Below are positions 17,257-26,226 of a stretch of 64,000 nt of DNA, piece after piece (the first letter of the stretch is position 1; the number at the start of each line of letters is the position of its first letter). The position numbers and the translations under genes are program-made. The DNA is from CAMLJR01 sp964631955 (GTDB lineage Bacteria > Pseudomonadota > Gammaproteobacteria > Pseudomonadales > CAMLJR01). The notes under the pieces are model-generated. The model had not been told where the DNA came from and made no database searches. It was given only the letters and a program-made list of their open reading frames with translations. The stretch is from contig CAZWBA010000007.1 in the NCBI GenBank assembly GCA_964631955.1, forward strand, positions 62,001 to 126,000, read 5' to 3'.

Positions 17257-18465
17257 TCAACTCAATTTCCAGTTTTTCGGTTCGCGCGGCATGCCGAGCA
17301 TGCGTTCCGAAATAATATTGCGCTGAACTTCGTCGGAGCCACCGGCGATCGACCAGTTGTACGAATTCATGAAATCGACGGCCCAGTTGCCCGTTTCCAT
17401 GCTGCCGCCGCGCGTGAAATCCTCGCGATATTGACCGAGCAGGCCGCTGATACGCAGACCGAGCGAAACGAATTCGCGCAGCGTGCGTGCGTAATACAAT
17501 TTAACGATCGAGGCATCGCCGACCTGCTCGTCGTGCATGATGCGTTTCTGCAGATAGCGATCGGCGAGCGCGCATGCCGCATCGACTTTTGGAATTAATT
17601 TGCCGAGATCGTGACGCAATACCGGATCGTCGAAGCGTCCGCGCTCTTTCATTATTTCAGCGATGAGCTTCAGTGAGTAACGCATGCGCTGCGTCAGTTC
17701 GACGAGCGTAAGACCGCGCTCGGACGCGAGCGTCGCCTGCGCAACCGCCCAGCCATCGCCTTCGGCACCGACGCGATTTTCAACGGGAATTTCGACATCG
17801 TCGAAAAAGATTTCGGCGAATTCATCGTCGCCGGTGATCTGCTCGATCGGACGCACGGTGACGCCTTTCGTTTTCATATCGAGCAACAAATAAGTGATAC
17901 CAGCTTGCGGCGGGCCTTCCTTGCTGCCGGTGCGCGTGAGCAGTAAACAGTAATCCGCGTATTGCGCCATCGTCGACCAGGTTTTCTGACCGTTGACGAC
18001 ATATTTGTCACCGCGCAATTCGGCGCGTGTTCTGAGCGAGGCGAGATCGGAGCCGGCGTTGGGTTCGGAGAAACCCTGACACCAGATATCGCCGTTCAGA
18101 ATACCGGGGAGATATTTCGCCTGCTGCTCGGGTGTGCCGCACTCGATGAGAGTACAGGCGGCGTGATAGAGCGAAACAAAGTAGAGAATCAGCTTCGGCG
18201 CATCGGCGCGCGCGACTTCTTCGTAGATGATTTTTTGTTCGGCCAGCGAACGGCCGCCGCCCGGATATTCTTTCGGCCAGTGCGGCGTGGCATAGCCCGC
18301 CTTCGACAACTTCTGAAACCAGTCGCGCTGCGCGGCCACGAAAGCCTCTTGCGTCGAACCGGTCATGTCTTGGCGCCAGCCGGCGGGAATATTGGCTTGC
18401 AGCCAGCTTCGCACCTCGGCACGCAGTGCTTCGGACTTGCTATCGAGCATGTTCGGTAATCCCAT
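17257..18465 (-). CDS. Acyl-CoA dehydrogenase, long partner of a heteromeric pair
   Basis: A 402-residue acyl-CoA dehydrogenase. The flavin-contact motif region WCQGFSEPNAGSDLASLRTRA is intact. In the C-terminal helix the segment reads SIAGGSDEVQRNIISERMLG, where classical homotetrameric enzymes have YEGT with the catalytic Glu; Gly is present instead. This agrees with heteromeric enzymes in which the residues are divided between two subunits. Possible starts are the ATG at 18465 or another at 18450; the first was kept. The short-partner gene follows after 16 bases and the Rieske ferredoxin gene precedes it by 57 bases. The paralogous pair at 58630-60716 and the fusion at 61736-63949 share its WCQGFSEP- or CSLGYSEP-type motif. 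Confidence 0.9.
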   Translation of the reverse strand: MGLPNMLDSKSEALRAEVRSWLQANIPAGWRQDMTGSTQEAFVAAQRDWFQKLSKAGYATPHWPKEYPGGGRSLAEQKIIYEEVARADAPKLILYFVSLYHAACTLIECGTPEQQAKYLPGILNGDIWCQGFSEPNAGSDLASLRTRAELRGDKYVVNGQKTWSTMAQYADYCLLLTRTGSKEGPPQAGITYLLLDMKTKGVTVRPIEQITGDDEFAEIFFDDVEIPVENRVGAEGDGWAVAQATLASERGLTLVELTQRMRYSLKLIAEIMKERGRFDDPVLRHDLGKLIPKVDAACALADRYLQKRIMHDEQVGDASIVKLYYARTLREFVSLGLRISGLLGQYREDFTRGGSMETGNWAVDFMNSYNWSIAGGSDEVQRNIISERMLGMPREPKNWKLS

Positions 18466-18522
18466 CTGTTCAAACGAAATCGGTGGAAAAAAACCGAAAG
18501 CGGCTGCCCGCCCAGCGCGTGA

Positions 18523-18834
18523 TTAAACCTTCACCTCGATCCAGTCGTCGACGACGCGGACTTCATAAGTCGGTATCGGCTGTGTTGCCGGCAGATTCAG
18601 CGCCGCGCCGGTTTCCAGATCGAATTGCGCCCCGTGCACGGGACAGGTGATCCGGCAATTGCGCATGCGGCCCGGCAGCAATGGCTTGACCTGATGCGAG
18701 CAGATACCGGAAACCGCGAGCAGTTTGCCTTCGGTATGGCAAACCAGGATCCAGGTGTTGTTGATCTTTGCAGCTTTTTTCGATTCCGGGGGAAGCTCTG
18801 ATACCTGGCAGAAGCGTCTGAATTCAGTCGACAA
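18523..18834 (-). CDS. Rieske [2Fe-2S] ferredoxin
   Basis: A 103-residue Rieske protein. The cluster ligands are C45 and H47 in ICSHQ and C64 and H67 in TCPVHG. This is the small soluble ferredoxin that passes electrons to ring-hydroxylating oxygenases. The large oxygenase subunit is encoded 179 bases upstream in the same direction, beyond a terminator, so the ferredoxin is its natural partner although the two may be transcribed separately. No ferredoxin reductase is encoded nearby. Confidence 0.92.
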   Translation of the reverse strand: MSTEFRRFCQVSELPPESKKAAKINNTWILVCHTEGKLLAVSGICSHQVKPLLPGRMRNCRITCPVHGAQFDLETGAALNLPATQPIPTYEVRVVDDWIEVKV

Positions 18835-18931
18835 CGTGAGTTACCTTCTTTCGCGGGAACTGCGCCGGGCACCAGAATCTCCCTGATTTTCCGAGGCGCA
18901 TATTCAACCATCAACCGTTAAGGGAATAAAG

Positions 18932-18984
18932 AAAAAAAACCGGCGGGAGTTCTCTCCATCCCTGAAAGGCACTCGCGCCGGTTT
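18932..18984 (-). terminator. Terminator after the Rieske oxygenase gene, with adjoining second hairpin
   Basis: AAACCGGCG (18937-18945) pairs with CGCCGGTTT (18976-18984) across a 30-base loop. The minus strand continues into eight T's (A's at 18932-18939). A second hairpin beside it, GTCCGC (18988-18993) with GCGGAC (19002-19007), is followed by a T-run on the plus strand, so it would terminate rightward transcripts. Together they form a two-way stop after the oxygenase gene. Confidence 0.75.
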
Positions 18985-19013
18985 CGCGTCCGCCCTACTG
19001 TGCGGACTTTTTT

Positions 19014-20402
19014 CTAGCGTACGTATTTATCGACCGCATGCTCGAAGTGGCGGATGCGGATTTCCTGATAGTTGCCCAGGGTCAGGCCGCGCTTCGCACT
19101 CGCCTCCAGGCCTTCCTGCTGCAGCACGAGATTATCCGTGTCCTGATCGAGAATCGCGCCGAATCCCGGCGGCATGCCTTCGGCTTCGGTGAACGACTGC
19201 TCATCGCGCAGATGAATCGGCTGCGCCGGGTACGGGCGTTTGCCGTCTTTCGGGACGGGGCGCAGGAAGAACACTTCGTAAAGACTCACGCGATGATCTT
19301 TCGGGTCCGGCCGGAAGCGATACACCATCGGCAGCGAAATGCCGGGGAACAGGAAGGTGTTGGGGAACAGCGTGTACGAGAAGCAATCGAGCAGTTCCGC
19401 ATCCGACACGCTGCTCAGATCGGTATTGGTCGCCTGCTCGAACATGCCGCGGAACATATCGGCCATCGCCTGGCGCGCGGTTCCGCCCTCGGGCAGCACG
19501 CGCTTGCCCTCGCCGAGCGCATCGGCATCGCCAATGGTGAACTGGTCGAGCACGTCCTGCTCGGAATATTCGCCGGCAAAATGCGGACTGACAACGCCGA
19601 GCGTGGAAATGAAACGGTTCACGTGCTCGCCGTAAATATCGTATTGCGAGTTGATATCGCCGTTCGACACGCACACTTGCGGGTGCGTGTCGCGCACGTG
19701 ATAGGCCTCCATGAAGGCTTCGATATTGAGCTTCCAGTTACACGGAATACGCTTGGTGACGTGCAGGTAGACGTAACGGTTTTCAAGCCCCCAGGACGTG
19801 AAATGCTTCATCGCCTCGGGGCCGAAATATTCGGCGAGCGACGGCGCATTCTGATCCATGTTGATGAAGACGAAACCGCCTAACACTTCCACTTTGGCTT
19901 GCGGCAATGTCAGCTTCTCGCGATCGACATGCGGGAAATCCCACGGGCAAAGAATTTCCTTGTTGGTGCCGTCGAGATTCCACGTCCAGCCGTGGAAACT
20001 GCACTGAAATTCGCTCGTGCTGCCCTCGCTGCCAGACGCGCGCAGTTTGGTGCCGCGATGCAGGCAGGCATTGTAATAGGCGCTGATTTTGTCTTCGGCA
20101 ACGCGCGTAATGATGAACGACTGACGACCGATGTCGTAGACATAATAATCGCCGACTTCGGGAATATGCTCTTCGCGACAGGCGAATTGCCAGGTGCGCG
20201 TCCACAGGCGTTCGTACTCCCGCTGCGCAAACTCAGGATCGATGTAGCGATCCTTGGTCACATCTTCATCGCCGAGGAATTCATACGATTCCGACGTTAC
20301 CCAGAACGGCGCCTTCACATTGTCGCTGGCGATAATTTCCTGCGTGCTCGGCGCATTCGGGCAGCGAGCTTCACCTTTTTTCACTTTCAATTCTGCGTTC
20401 AT
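19014..20402 (-). CDS. Rieske non-heme iron oxygenase, alpha subunit
   Basis: A 462-residue aromatic-ring-hydroxylating-type oxygenase subunit. The Rieske cluster ligands are C113 and H115 in CLHRG and C134 and H137 in CSFHGW. The mononuclear iron site has H235 and H240 in EAYHVRDTHP; the third acidic ligand is expected further on. Such enzymes use O2 and ferredoxin electrons to hydroxylate or demethylate ring compounds. The frame is open to 20444, but the ATG at 20402 has GGAGA upstream. It is co-directional with an amidohydrolase upstream (68-base gap) and a Rieske ferredoxin downstream. No small (beta) subunit is present, so it is probably an alpha-only enzyme. Steroid 9-hydroxylase KshA is shorter and not obviously closest, so the reaction is left open. 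Confidence 0.92.
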   Translation of the reverse strand: MNAELKVKKGEARCPNAPSTQEIIASDNVKAPFWVTSESYEFLGDEDVTKDRYIDPEFAQREYERLWTRTWQFACREEHIPEVGDYYVYDIGRQSFIITRVAEDKISAYYNACLHRGTKLRASGSEGSTSEFQCSFHGWTWNLDGTNKEILCPWDFPHVDREKLTLPQAKVEVLGGFVFINMDQNAPSLAEYFGPEAMKHFTSWGLENRYVYLHVTKRIPCNWKLNIEAFMEAYHVRDTHPQVCVSNGDINSQYDIYGEHVNRFISTLGVVSPHFAGEYSEQDVLDQFTIGDADALGEGKRVLPEGGTARQAMADMFRGMFEQATNTDLSSVSDAELLDCFSYTLFPNTFLFPGISLPMVYRFRPDPKDHRVSLYEVFFLRPVPKDGKRPYPAQPIHLRDEQSFTEAEGMPPGFGAILDQDTDNLVLQQEGLEASAKRGLTLGNYQEIRIRHFEHAVDKYVR

Positions 20403-20470
20403 CGTAGTCTCCACGTTCAGTCGTTCGCTTGGTCCGACGTTCAATCAATCATTCATTCAGACGGCTGCTC

Positions 20471-21736
20471 TCAGGAACCGACAGCATGTTTGTGAATGAC
20501 GCCGTCCTTCATGATCAGCTGTAAATTTTTGGCATCGACGACCACTGCAGGATCTTTCAGTGGATCGCCTTCGACCAGCACCATGTCGGCCAGATAACCC
20601 TCTTTGAGCTGGCCGAGTTTTTCATCCGTACCCATCGTCATCATTGCGCCACCGTTACGCGTTGCGCACTGCAATGCTTCTGCGGGCGAATACCCGAAAT
20701 ACTGCACGAAGAAACCGACATCGCGCGCGTTGGTGCCGTTGTGGCTCCAGGCGAAACCGTAATCGCCGCCGATGACGTGACGAATGCCGCGCTTGCGCAG
20801 TGCGCCGTGCGTTTCCGACGACTGTTCGAGCAGGCGATCGATACCCATCATGCGCGCGACCGCCGGTGGCATCCATTGCTCCGCTTCGAACAGCAGCGTG
20901 TGAAATAAACTCACGGTCGGCACGACCACGACGCGGTCTTTCGCTGCCTCGAACATATCGAGCGTTTTCTCGTCGCTGAATTCGCAGTGATACAGCACAT
21001 CGACGCCCGCGCGCAGGCAGTCCTGCGTGCCTTGAATCGAACGCGTATGCGCATTCACCTTGCGGCCGAACGCATGCGCGGTCTGCACCGCCATCGCGAT
21101 TTCCTCGTACAACATCGGCGTCGAATGCGCGGGCGTGTTGGGATAGAACGGATCGCCCGAGACATCGAGCTTGATGTTGTCGCAGCCTTCGCGGCAGAAC
21201 AGACGCACGGCCTTGCGCACTTCTTCGGGGCCGTCGACGACCATCGCCGGCGAGATAGTGGTGTTGCGCGGGTTGTGCAATTTGCTTTCGTCGCCGAGAC
21301 CGCCCGTCACGGTGATTTCGAGCGAACCGGCTCGAATGCGCGGACCTTTCAAGCGGCCCGCGTTGATTTCGTTACGCACCGCAACGCCGAGCCGCAATTT
21401 CGCCTCGGACGCGCCCCACGCGCTGGTGAAACCCTGATCGAGCAGACGCTCGGCGACGCGTGCGGTGAGAAATACATGCTCTTCCAGCGGCGGCGAAATC
21501 AGATCCTCGGTCGCGGTGACATTATCGAACGAGAGATGCGCATGGCCTTCGGTCATTCCCGGCATCAGGAATCTGCCCTTCGCCGGAATCACCTGAGCAC
21601 CGTCGCCGGATAGCTTTCCCGTCCCTTGAGAAACCGCCTTGATACGGTTGCCTTCGATCAACACATCGCCTTCGAAAGTCGATGTGCTGCTGCCATCGAA
21701 AATGGTGGCGCCCTGAATGATTATTTTATGGGTCAT
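20471..21736 (-). CDS. Amidohydrolase-family metal-dependent hydrolase
   Basis: A 421-residue TIM-barrel amidohydrolase of the imidazolonepropionase/prolidase-like group. The metal-binding HAH is H65/H67 in TEGHAHL; later motifs are NAHTRS, YHCEFS and IGGDYGFAW with the final Asp. The small beta-sandwich formed by both termini (IIIQGATIFDGS and VLVEGDPLKDPAVV) is complete. Such enzymes hydrolyse C-N or C-O bonds, often in cyclic compounds. The ATG at 21736 has a perfect AGGAGGT eight bases upstream, far better than starts further out. It opens the leftward unit that continues with the Rieske oxygenase. It may hydrolyse a lactone or cyclic ring-cleavage intermediate; that is inference. Confidence 0.88.
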   Translation of the reverse strand: MTHKIIIQGATIFDGSSTSTFEGDVLIEGNRIKAVSQGTGKLSGDGAQVIPAKGRFLMPGMTEGHAHLSFDNVTATEDLISPPLEEHVFLTARVAERLLDQGFTSAWGASEAKLRLGVAVRNEINAGRLKGPRIRAGSLEITVTGGLGDESKLHNPRNTTISPAMVVDGPEEVRKAVRLFCREGCDNIKLDVSGDPFYPNTPAHSTPMLYEEIAMAVQTAHAFGRKVNAHTRSIQGTQDCLRAGVDVLYHCEFSDEKTLDMFEAAKDRVVVVPTVSLFHTLLFEAEQWMPPAVARMMGIDRLLEQSSETHGALRKRGIRHVIGGDYGFAWSHNGTNARDVGFFVQYFGYSPAEALQCATRNGGAMMTMGTDEKLGQLKEGYLADMVLVEGDPLKDPAVVVDAKNLQLIMKDGVIHKHAVGS

Positions 21737-21793
21737 CGCGTTACACCTCCTGGGGGCGTGGCGGCGGTGTTCCGGATGCTCTGGACCGGCCCC

Positions 21794-21823
21794 TGGAACC
21801 ATATGCCGTGGAACATTATGCCT
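21794..21823. promoter_or_regulatory. Tandem 15-bp direct repeat in a divergent promoter region
   Basis: TGGAACCATATGCCG (21794-21808) is followed at once by TGGAACATTATGCCT (21809-21823), identical at 12 of 15 positions. It lies in the intergenic stretch between the amidohydrolase/oxygenase unit and the rightward VOC gene. Tandem direct repeats with gapped conserved blocks are what AraC-family activators and some others bind; two AraC genes are in this window. Seen in sequence; function inferred. Confidence 0.5.
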
Positions 21824-22002
21824 ATGCGCCGTCACCCCAAAAATGACCGTGTGCGCATACCGACTTGCCCATTTCGGCTAGACCGCTTACCGCCATAGTC
21901 CCGCCCCGATAAACTCTTGATCGAGATCAAACCCCCACGCGCCACGCACCCAGCAGGCGGACAGGCGACAGATAAATAACAGGCTCAGCCGGAGAACACA
22001 CC

Positions 22003-22482
22003 ATGATTAGAGGCATTCACCACGTCGGAATTCACGTGCGCGATCTCGATCGCATGATCAGGTTTTACCGGGACGCGTTCGGCTTCGAACTCATGGGCGA
22101 CCCCTTCAGCTGGGCCAACGATGAGTTCATCGACAAAATCGTCGATGTGAAAGGATCGGCCGCGCGCGGTTGCATGCTGCGCGCCGGCACCTGCTATATG
22201 GAGCTGTTTCAATACGACGCGCCGGCCCCGACAGTCACCGAACCGCTCAACCCGCAGGACAAGGGCTATACCCACATCTGTGTGGATGTGACTGATATTA
22301 AAGAGGAATTCGAGCGCCTGAAAGGACTCGGCATGACCTTCAGCCAGCCCGCCCCGATCGAGATGGGGCACGTGACCTCGATTTACGGCCGCGATCCGGA
22401 AGGCAATGTGATCGAGATTCAGGAAACCGTTAATTGTGATTTCCCGCTGAGCAAACTGGATGGGAAACCTACGCGCCAATAA
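22003..22482 (+). CDS. VOC superfamily (glyoxalase/extradiol dioxygenase fold) protein
   Basis: A 159-residue protein of two beta-alpha-beta-beta-beta modules. The first starts IRGIHHVGIHVRDLDRMIRFY. Candidate metal ligands are the His pair near residue 6-7, the Glu in CYMELFQY, the His in YTHICVDV and the Glu in VIEIQE, the usual VOC pattern. Members include methylmalonyl-CoA epimerase, glyoxalase I and small dioxygenases. It is the first gene rightward from the divergent promoter region and is followed, after a dispersed repeat, by a 2-oxoacid oxidoreductase. An epimerase or lyase role in acyl-CoA or ring-fragment metabolism is possible, but the sequence does not decide. Confidence 0.82.
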   Translation: MIRGIHHVGIHVRDLDRMIRFYRDAFGFELMGDPFSWANDEFIDKIVDVKGSAARGCMLRAGTCYMELFQYDAPAPTVTEPLNPQDKGYTHICVDVTDIKEEFERLKGLGMTFSQPAPIEMGHVTSIYGRDPEGNVIEIQETVNCDFPLSKLDGKPTRQ

Positions 22483-22499
22483 GCCAGCGCCCTCTAACG

Positions 22500-22563
22500 C
22501 GTCACTCCCGCAACGGCGGGAGTCCAGCTTCTCTCGCTGGATCCCCACCTGCGCGGGGATGAC
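22500..22563. repeat. Dispersed REP-like repeat, copy 1
   Basis: Two short hairpins in opposite order: GTCACTCCCGCAACGGCGGG then AGTCCAG, and CTGGATCCCCACCTGCGCGG then GGATGAC. Copies with the same layout lie at 28672-28743 and 60762-60829. All three are between genes. This GTCATTCCCG...GGGAATCCAG unit is a known kind of small non-autonomous palindromic repeat in many proteobacteria. Confidence 0.8.
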
Positions 22564-22589
22564 TTAATCGACAGATTTGTGATTTGCCC

Positions 22590-25500
22590 ATGACCGAACC
22601 CGCTGTTCCAGCCAACTCCCTTCCTGCGGCCAACCCCGTTCCTGCAACCAGACCCGCAGCTGCGGCCAGCACCGTTACGCTCGACGACGTGACTCTCGAT
22701 GACAAGTACGTGCAACCGGGCGGTCAGGTGTTCATGAATTCCAACCAGGCGCTGGTGCGTCTGCCGCTGGACCAGATACGCCGCGATCGCGCCGCCGGCC
22801 TGAAAACCGCGGGTTACATCTCCGGCTATCGCGGTTCGCCGCTCGGCGTTTACGACTCGGCACTGTGGGGCGCACAGAAACTGCTCGACGCACACGACAT
22901 CACCTTCCGGCCGGGGCTCAACGAAGAACTCGCGGTGAGTGCGATTCGCGGCACGCAGCAGCTCGAATGGTTCGGCAAATCCGCATTCGAAGGCATTTTC
23001 GGCATCTGGTACGGCAAGGGCATCGGCGTCGACCGCGCGTGCGAATCGATGAAGCTCGGCAATTTCGAAGGCGCTGCCGCGAAGGGTGGATTCCTGATCA
23101 TCGCGGGCGACGATCACGGCGGTAAATCGTCGGACAGCGCGCATCAGTCCGAGCACACGCTCATCGCCGCGATGGTGCCGATGCTCTACCCCGCCACCGT
23201 CGGCGAAATCATCGAATTCGGTTTGTTCGGCATCGCCATGTCGCGTTACAGCGGCTGCTACGTTGGCCTCAAATGCATCACCGACACGCTCGATTTAACC
23301 GCGTGCGTCGAACTGCCCGATCCGTATCGCACCTACGTTGCGCCGGCCGATATTCCGGTGCCTCCCGAGGGTTTCAACCTGCGCCAGAACCTGCCACCGC
23401 TCGTCGAGGAGGAATGGCTGGTCAATTATCGATTGCCTGCTGCAACCGCATTCGCGCGCGCGAACGGGATCGACAAGGTGGTAATCGACGGCGAGCAACG
23501 CAATTTGTCGATCGTCGCCGCCGGCAAAACCTATCTCGATGTGCGTCAGGCGATGGCCGATCTCGGCCTCGACGAAGCAACCTGCAGACGCTTAGGGGTT
23601 CGTCTGTACAAACCCGGTCTGATCTGGCCGATGGATCACGTCGGTTTAATTAATTTCGCGCAGGGCAGCAAAGCGGTTCTGGTCATCGAGGAAAAACGCC
23701 CGATGATGGAGGACCAGATCGCGCATGCCCTTTACGGACTCGACGCGAACAGACGCCCCGCTCTCGCCGGCAAACGCGATCTGAATGGCGCGCAATTGTT
23801 ATCGTCGATTGGCGAACTCACTGTCGGCAAAGCGCGCAAGGCGATTAAAACGTTGCTTGATCAAGTCGGCATCGTCGACGCCCAAATCGATCTCAAAAAC
23901 AAGATCGAAGCAAAATATTCCGAATACGAAAAACTCGAAGCGCGCGCGCAAACGGTTGGTAATTCAACGCAGCGTCCCGCGTATTTCTGCTCGGGTTGTC
24001 CGCATAACACCAGCACGAAATTACCCGATGGTTCGCGCGCAATGGGCGGTATCGGTTGTCACGGTTTAGCTGCGGTGGTGATGGATCGCAATACGATGCA
24101 ATTCGTACCGATGGGTCATGAAGGTTCGCCGTGGGTTTCGGTCGGCAACTATGTCGATACGCCGCATATGTTCCAAAACATGGGCGACGGCACGTATTCG
24201 CATTCGGGCGTGCTCGCGATTCGCGCAGCGGTCGCGGCGAAAGCCAATATCACTTACAAAGTGTTGTACAACGACGCTGTGGCAATGACGGGTGGCCAGC
24301 CGGTCGAGCAACAGATTTCGCCGATCGATATGGTCAATCAATTGTTATCGGAAGGCGTGCATCCGGTCTATCTGGTTTCCGATTCTCCCGAGAAATACAC
24401 GCGCAGTGAGATGCCGAAAAATTCGGAGCTGCATCACCGCGATGATCTCGACATGCTGCAACGTCAATTGCGAGAAATGAAGGGCGTCACCGGCATCGTT
24501 TACGAACAGACCTGCGCGACTGAAAAACGTCGCCGCCGCAAACGCGGTTTGATGGACGATCCCGACAAGCGTTTATTCATCAATCCCGAAGTGTGCGAAG
24601 GCTGCGGCGATTGTTCGGTGCAATCGAATTGCATCAGCATCACGCCGCTCGAAACCGAATTCGGCCGCAAACGCAAAATCGATCAATCGACGTGTAATAA
24701 AGACTACAGCTGCGTGAAAGGTTTTTGTCCTTCGTTCGTTACGGTCGAAGGCGCGAAAATCGCCGTGCGTTCGAGCGGCGATCCCGCGCGCCTGCAACAA
24801 CTCATCGCGAATTTGCCGGAGCCGTCATTAGCGCCGCTGAGTGAAAATGGTTACAACATTCTCGTCGGCGGTATCGGCGGCACCGGCGTTTTAACCATCG
24901 GCGCACTGCTCGGCATGGCCGCGAATCTCGACAAGAAAGGCGCGACGATTCTCGATATGACCGGCATGGCGCAGAAAGGCGGTGCGGTGACGAGTCACAT
25001 TCGTATCGGCAAAGATCCGCAAAGTATTTACACGTCGCGTCTGAGCGAAGGCATGACCGATCTATTGATCGCGTGCGATCTGATCGTCGGCGCCGGCGCG
25101 CCCGTACTTAAAACAGTACGTCCTGGTCACACCACGGCGATTTTAAATACCGACGTCGCACCGACCGGCGATTTCCAGACCAATAAAACGCTCGATCTCG
25201 GCGAAGCGCGTTTGCGCGCGTCGATTCTCGATGCACTCGATGGCGGTCCCGCGTTCGATCTGCACGCGAGCAAACTCGCCACCGACCTCACCGGCGACAG
25301 CATCGGCACCAATATTCTGATGCTTGGTTATGCGGCGCAAAAAGGTTTATTGCCGCTGTCGATCGCGGCGATCGAAAAAGCGATTCGCCTCAACGGCACT
25401 TTCGTCAAAGGCAATTTGCGCACGTTCGCTTTAGGTCGATTGGCTGCGCATGATCCTGCGGCGCTGGCGCGTGAATTGAATGAGAGCGAGAAAGTCGAAG

Positions 25501-26213
25501 CGGTCAAGCTCGACACTACCGACGACGTGCTCGCAAGCCGCATGAAGCTGCTGACGAAATTCCAGAACGAAAGCTACGCCGAAACGTATCGCGCCTTCGT
25601 CGCAGACGTGCGCAAACGCGTCGCCGCGCGCCCTATCCCCGGTGACAAAAACGCGAGCGGCGAACAGTTCGTGCGTGAAGTGGCGCTGTCGCTCGCAAAA
25701 CTCATGTATTACAAGGATGAGTACGAAGTCGCGCGGCTTTATACCGATCCGAAATTCATGCAGCGTCTGCGCGAACAGTTTGCCGGCGATTTCAAAATAT
25801 CGTTTAATCTCGCCTCGGATATGTTGCTGCCCGCGCGCGATGCGGCCGGCCATCCGAAAAAGCGCAATTTGGGACCGTGGGTTCTGACCCTTTTCAAGTT
25901 GCTGGCGCCGCTCAAAGTCCTGCGTGGCACTCCATTCGACCTGATCGGTTACCTGCCCGAGCGTAAGCTGGAGCGTCGTCTGATCGTCGAATACCGCGAT
26001 CTCATCAACCGCATCGTCGACAAGCTCGATTCAACGAACGTCGAAACCGGCGTCGAGATCGCCAGCGCAGCCAGCGACATCGGCGGCTATGGTCATGTAA
26101 AAGAAGCCTCGGTCAAACGCTACGAAACCCGATTGAAAACACTGCTGGACGCGCTCGATAATCCGAAGGGAGCGAACGCCGCTCCGCAGGAATTGAAAGT
26201 CCGCCAACTATGA
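22590..26213 (+). CDS. Fused indolepyruvate/2-oxoacid:ferredoxin oxidoreductase
   Basis: A 1207-residue single-chain enzyme that decarboxylates a 2-oxoacid to its acyl-CoA, passing electrons to ferredoxin. Order of domains: an Ala/Pro-rich N-terminal tail of about 35 residues; the pyrimidine-binding alpha domain; the thiamine-diphosphate-binding region near residue 465 (SGCPHNTSTKL...GGIGCHG); a ferredoxin-like segment with VCEGCGDCSVQSNC near 667 and CNKDYSCVKGFCPS near 700; the gamma domain from about 755 (GGIGGTGVLTIG); and the C-terminal helical region from about 965 found in fused enzymes. No good Shine-Dalgarno precedes the ATG. An acyl-CoA dehydrogenase gene follows after 13 bases. With the downstream thiolase and type-II hydroxyacyl dehydrogenase, a branched-chain 2-oxoacid is a likely substrate, though aryl pyruvates are the namesake. 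Confidence 0.93.
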   Translation: MTEPAVPANSLPAANPVPATRPAAAASTVTLDDVTLDDKYVQPGGQVFMNSNQALVRLPLDQIRRDRAAGLKTAGYISGYRGSPLGVYDSALWGAQKLLDAHDITFRPGLNEELAVSAIRGTQQLEWFGKSAFEGIFGIWYGKGIGVDRACESMKLGNFEGAAAKGGFLIIAGDDHGGKSSDSAHQSEHTLIAAMVPMLYPATVGEIIEFGLFGIAMSRYSGCYVGLKCITDTLDLTACVELPDPYRTYVAPADIPVPPEGFNLRQNLPPLVEEEWLVNYRLPAATAFARANGIDKVVIDGEQRNLSIVAAGKTYLDVRQAMADLGLDEATCRRLGVRLYKPGLIWPMDHVGLINFAQGSKAVLVIEEKRPMMEDQIAHALYGLDANRRPALAGKRDLNGAQLLSSIGELTVGKARKAIKTLLDQVGIVDAQIDLKNKIEAKYSEYEKLEARAQTVGNSTQRPAYFCSGCPHNTSTKLPDGSRAMGGIGCHGLAAVVMDRNTMQFVPMGHEGSPWVSVGNYVDTPHMFQNMGDGTYSHSGVLAIRAAVAAKANITYKVLYNDAVAMTGGQPVEQQISPIDMVNQLLSEGVHPVYLVSDSPEKYTRSEMPKNSELHHRDDLDMLQRQLREMKGVTGIVYEQTCATEKRRRRKRGLMDDPDKRLFINPEVCEGCGDCSVQSNCISITPLETEFGRKRKIDQSTCNKDYSCVKGFCPSFVTVEGAKIAVRSSGDPARLQQLIANLPEPSLAPLSENGYNILVGGIGGTGVLTIGALLGMAANLDKKGATILDMTGMAQKGGAVTSHIRIGKDPQSIYTSRLSEGMTDLLIACDLIVGAGAPVLKTVRPGHTTAILNTDVAPTGDFQTNKTLDLGEARLRASILDALDGGPAFDLHASKLATDLTGDSIGTNILMLGYAAQKGLLPLSIAAIEKAIRLNGTFVKGNLRTFALGRLAAHDPAALARELNESEKVEAVKLDTTDDVLASRMKLLTKFQNESYAETYRAFVADVRKRVAARPIPGDKNASGEQFVREVALSLAKLMYYKDEYEVARLYTDPKFMQRLREQFAGDFKISFNLASDMLLPARDAAGHPKKRNLGPWVLTLFKLLAPLKVLRGTPFDLIGYLPERKLERRLIVEYRDLINRIVDKLDSTNVETGVEIASAASDIGGYGHVKEASVKRYETRLKTLLDALDNPKGANAAPQELKVRQL

Positions 26214-26226
26214 CAGTGAACAAGCT

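Noticed and set aside
19038..19883. 281-codon plus-strand frame
   Set aside because: Antisense to the Rieske oxygenase and without recognisable domains.
22500..22563. Possible CRISPR-type repeat
   Set aside because: The three copies are kilobases apart without spacer arrays or cas genes; they are dispersed REP-like elements.
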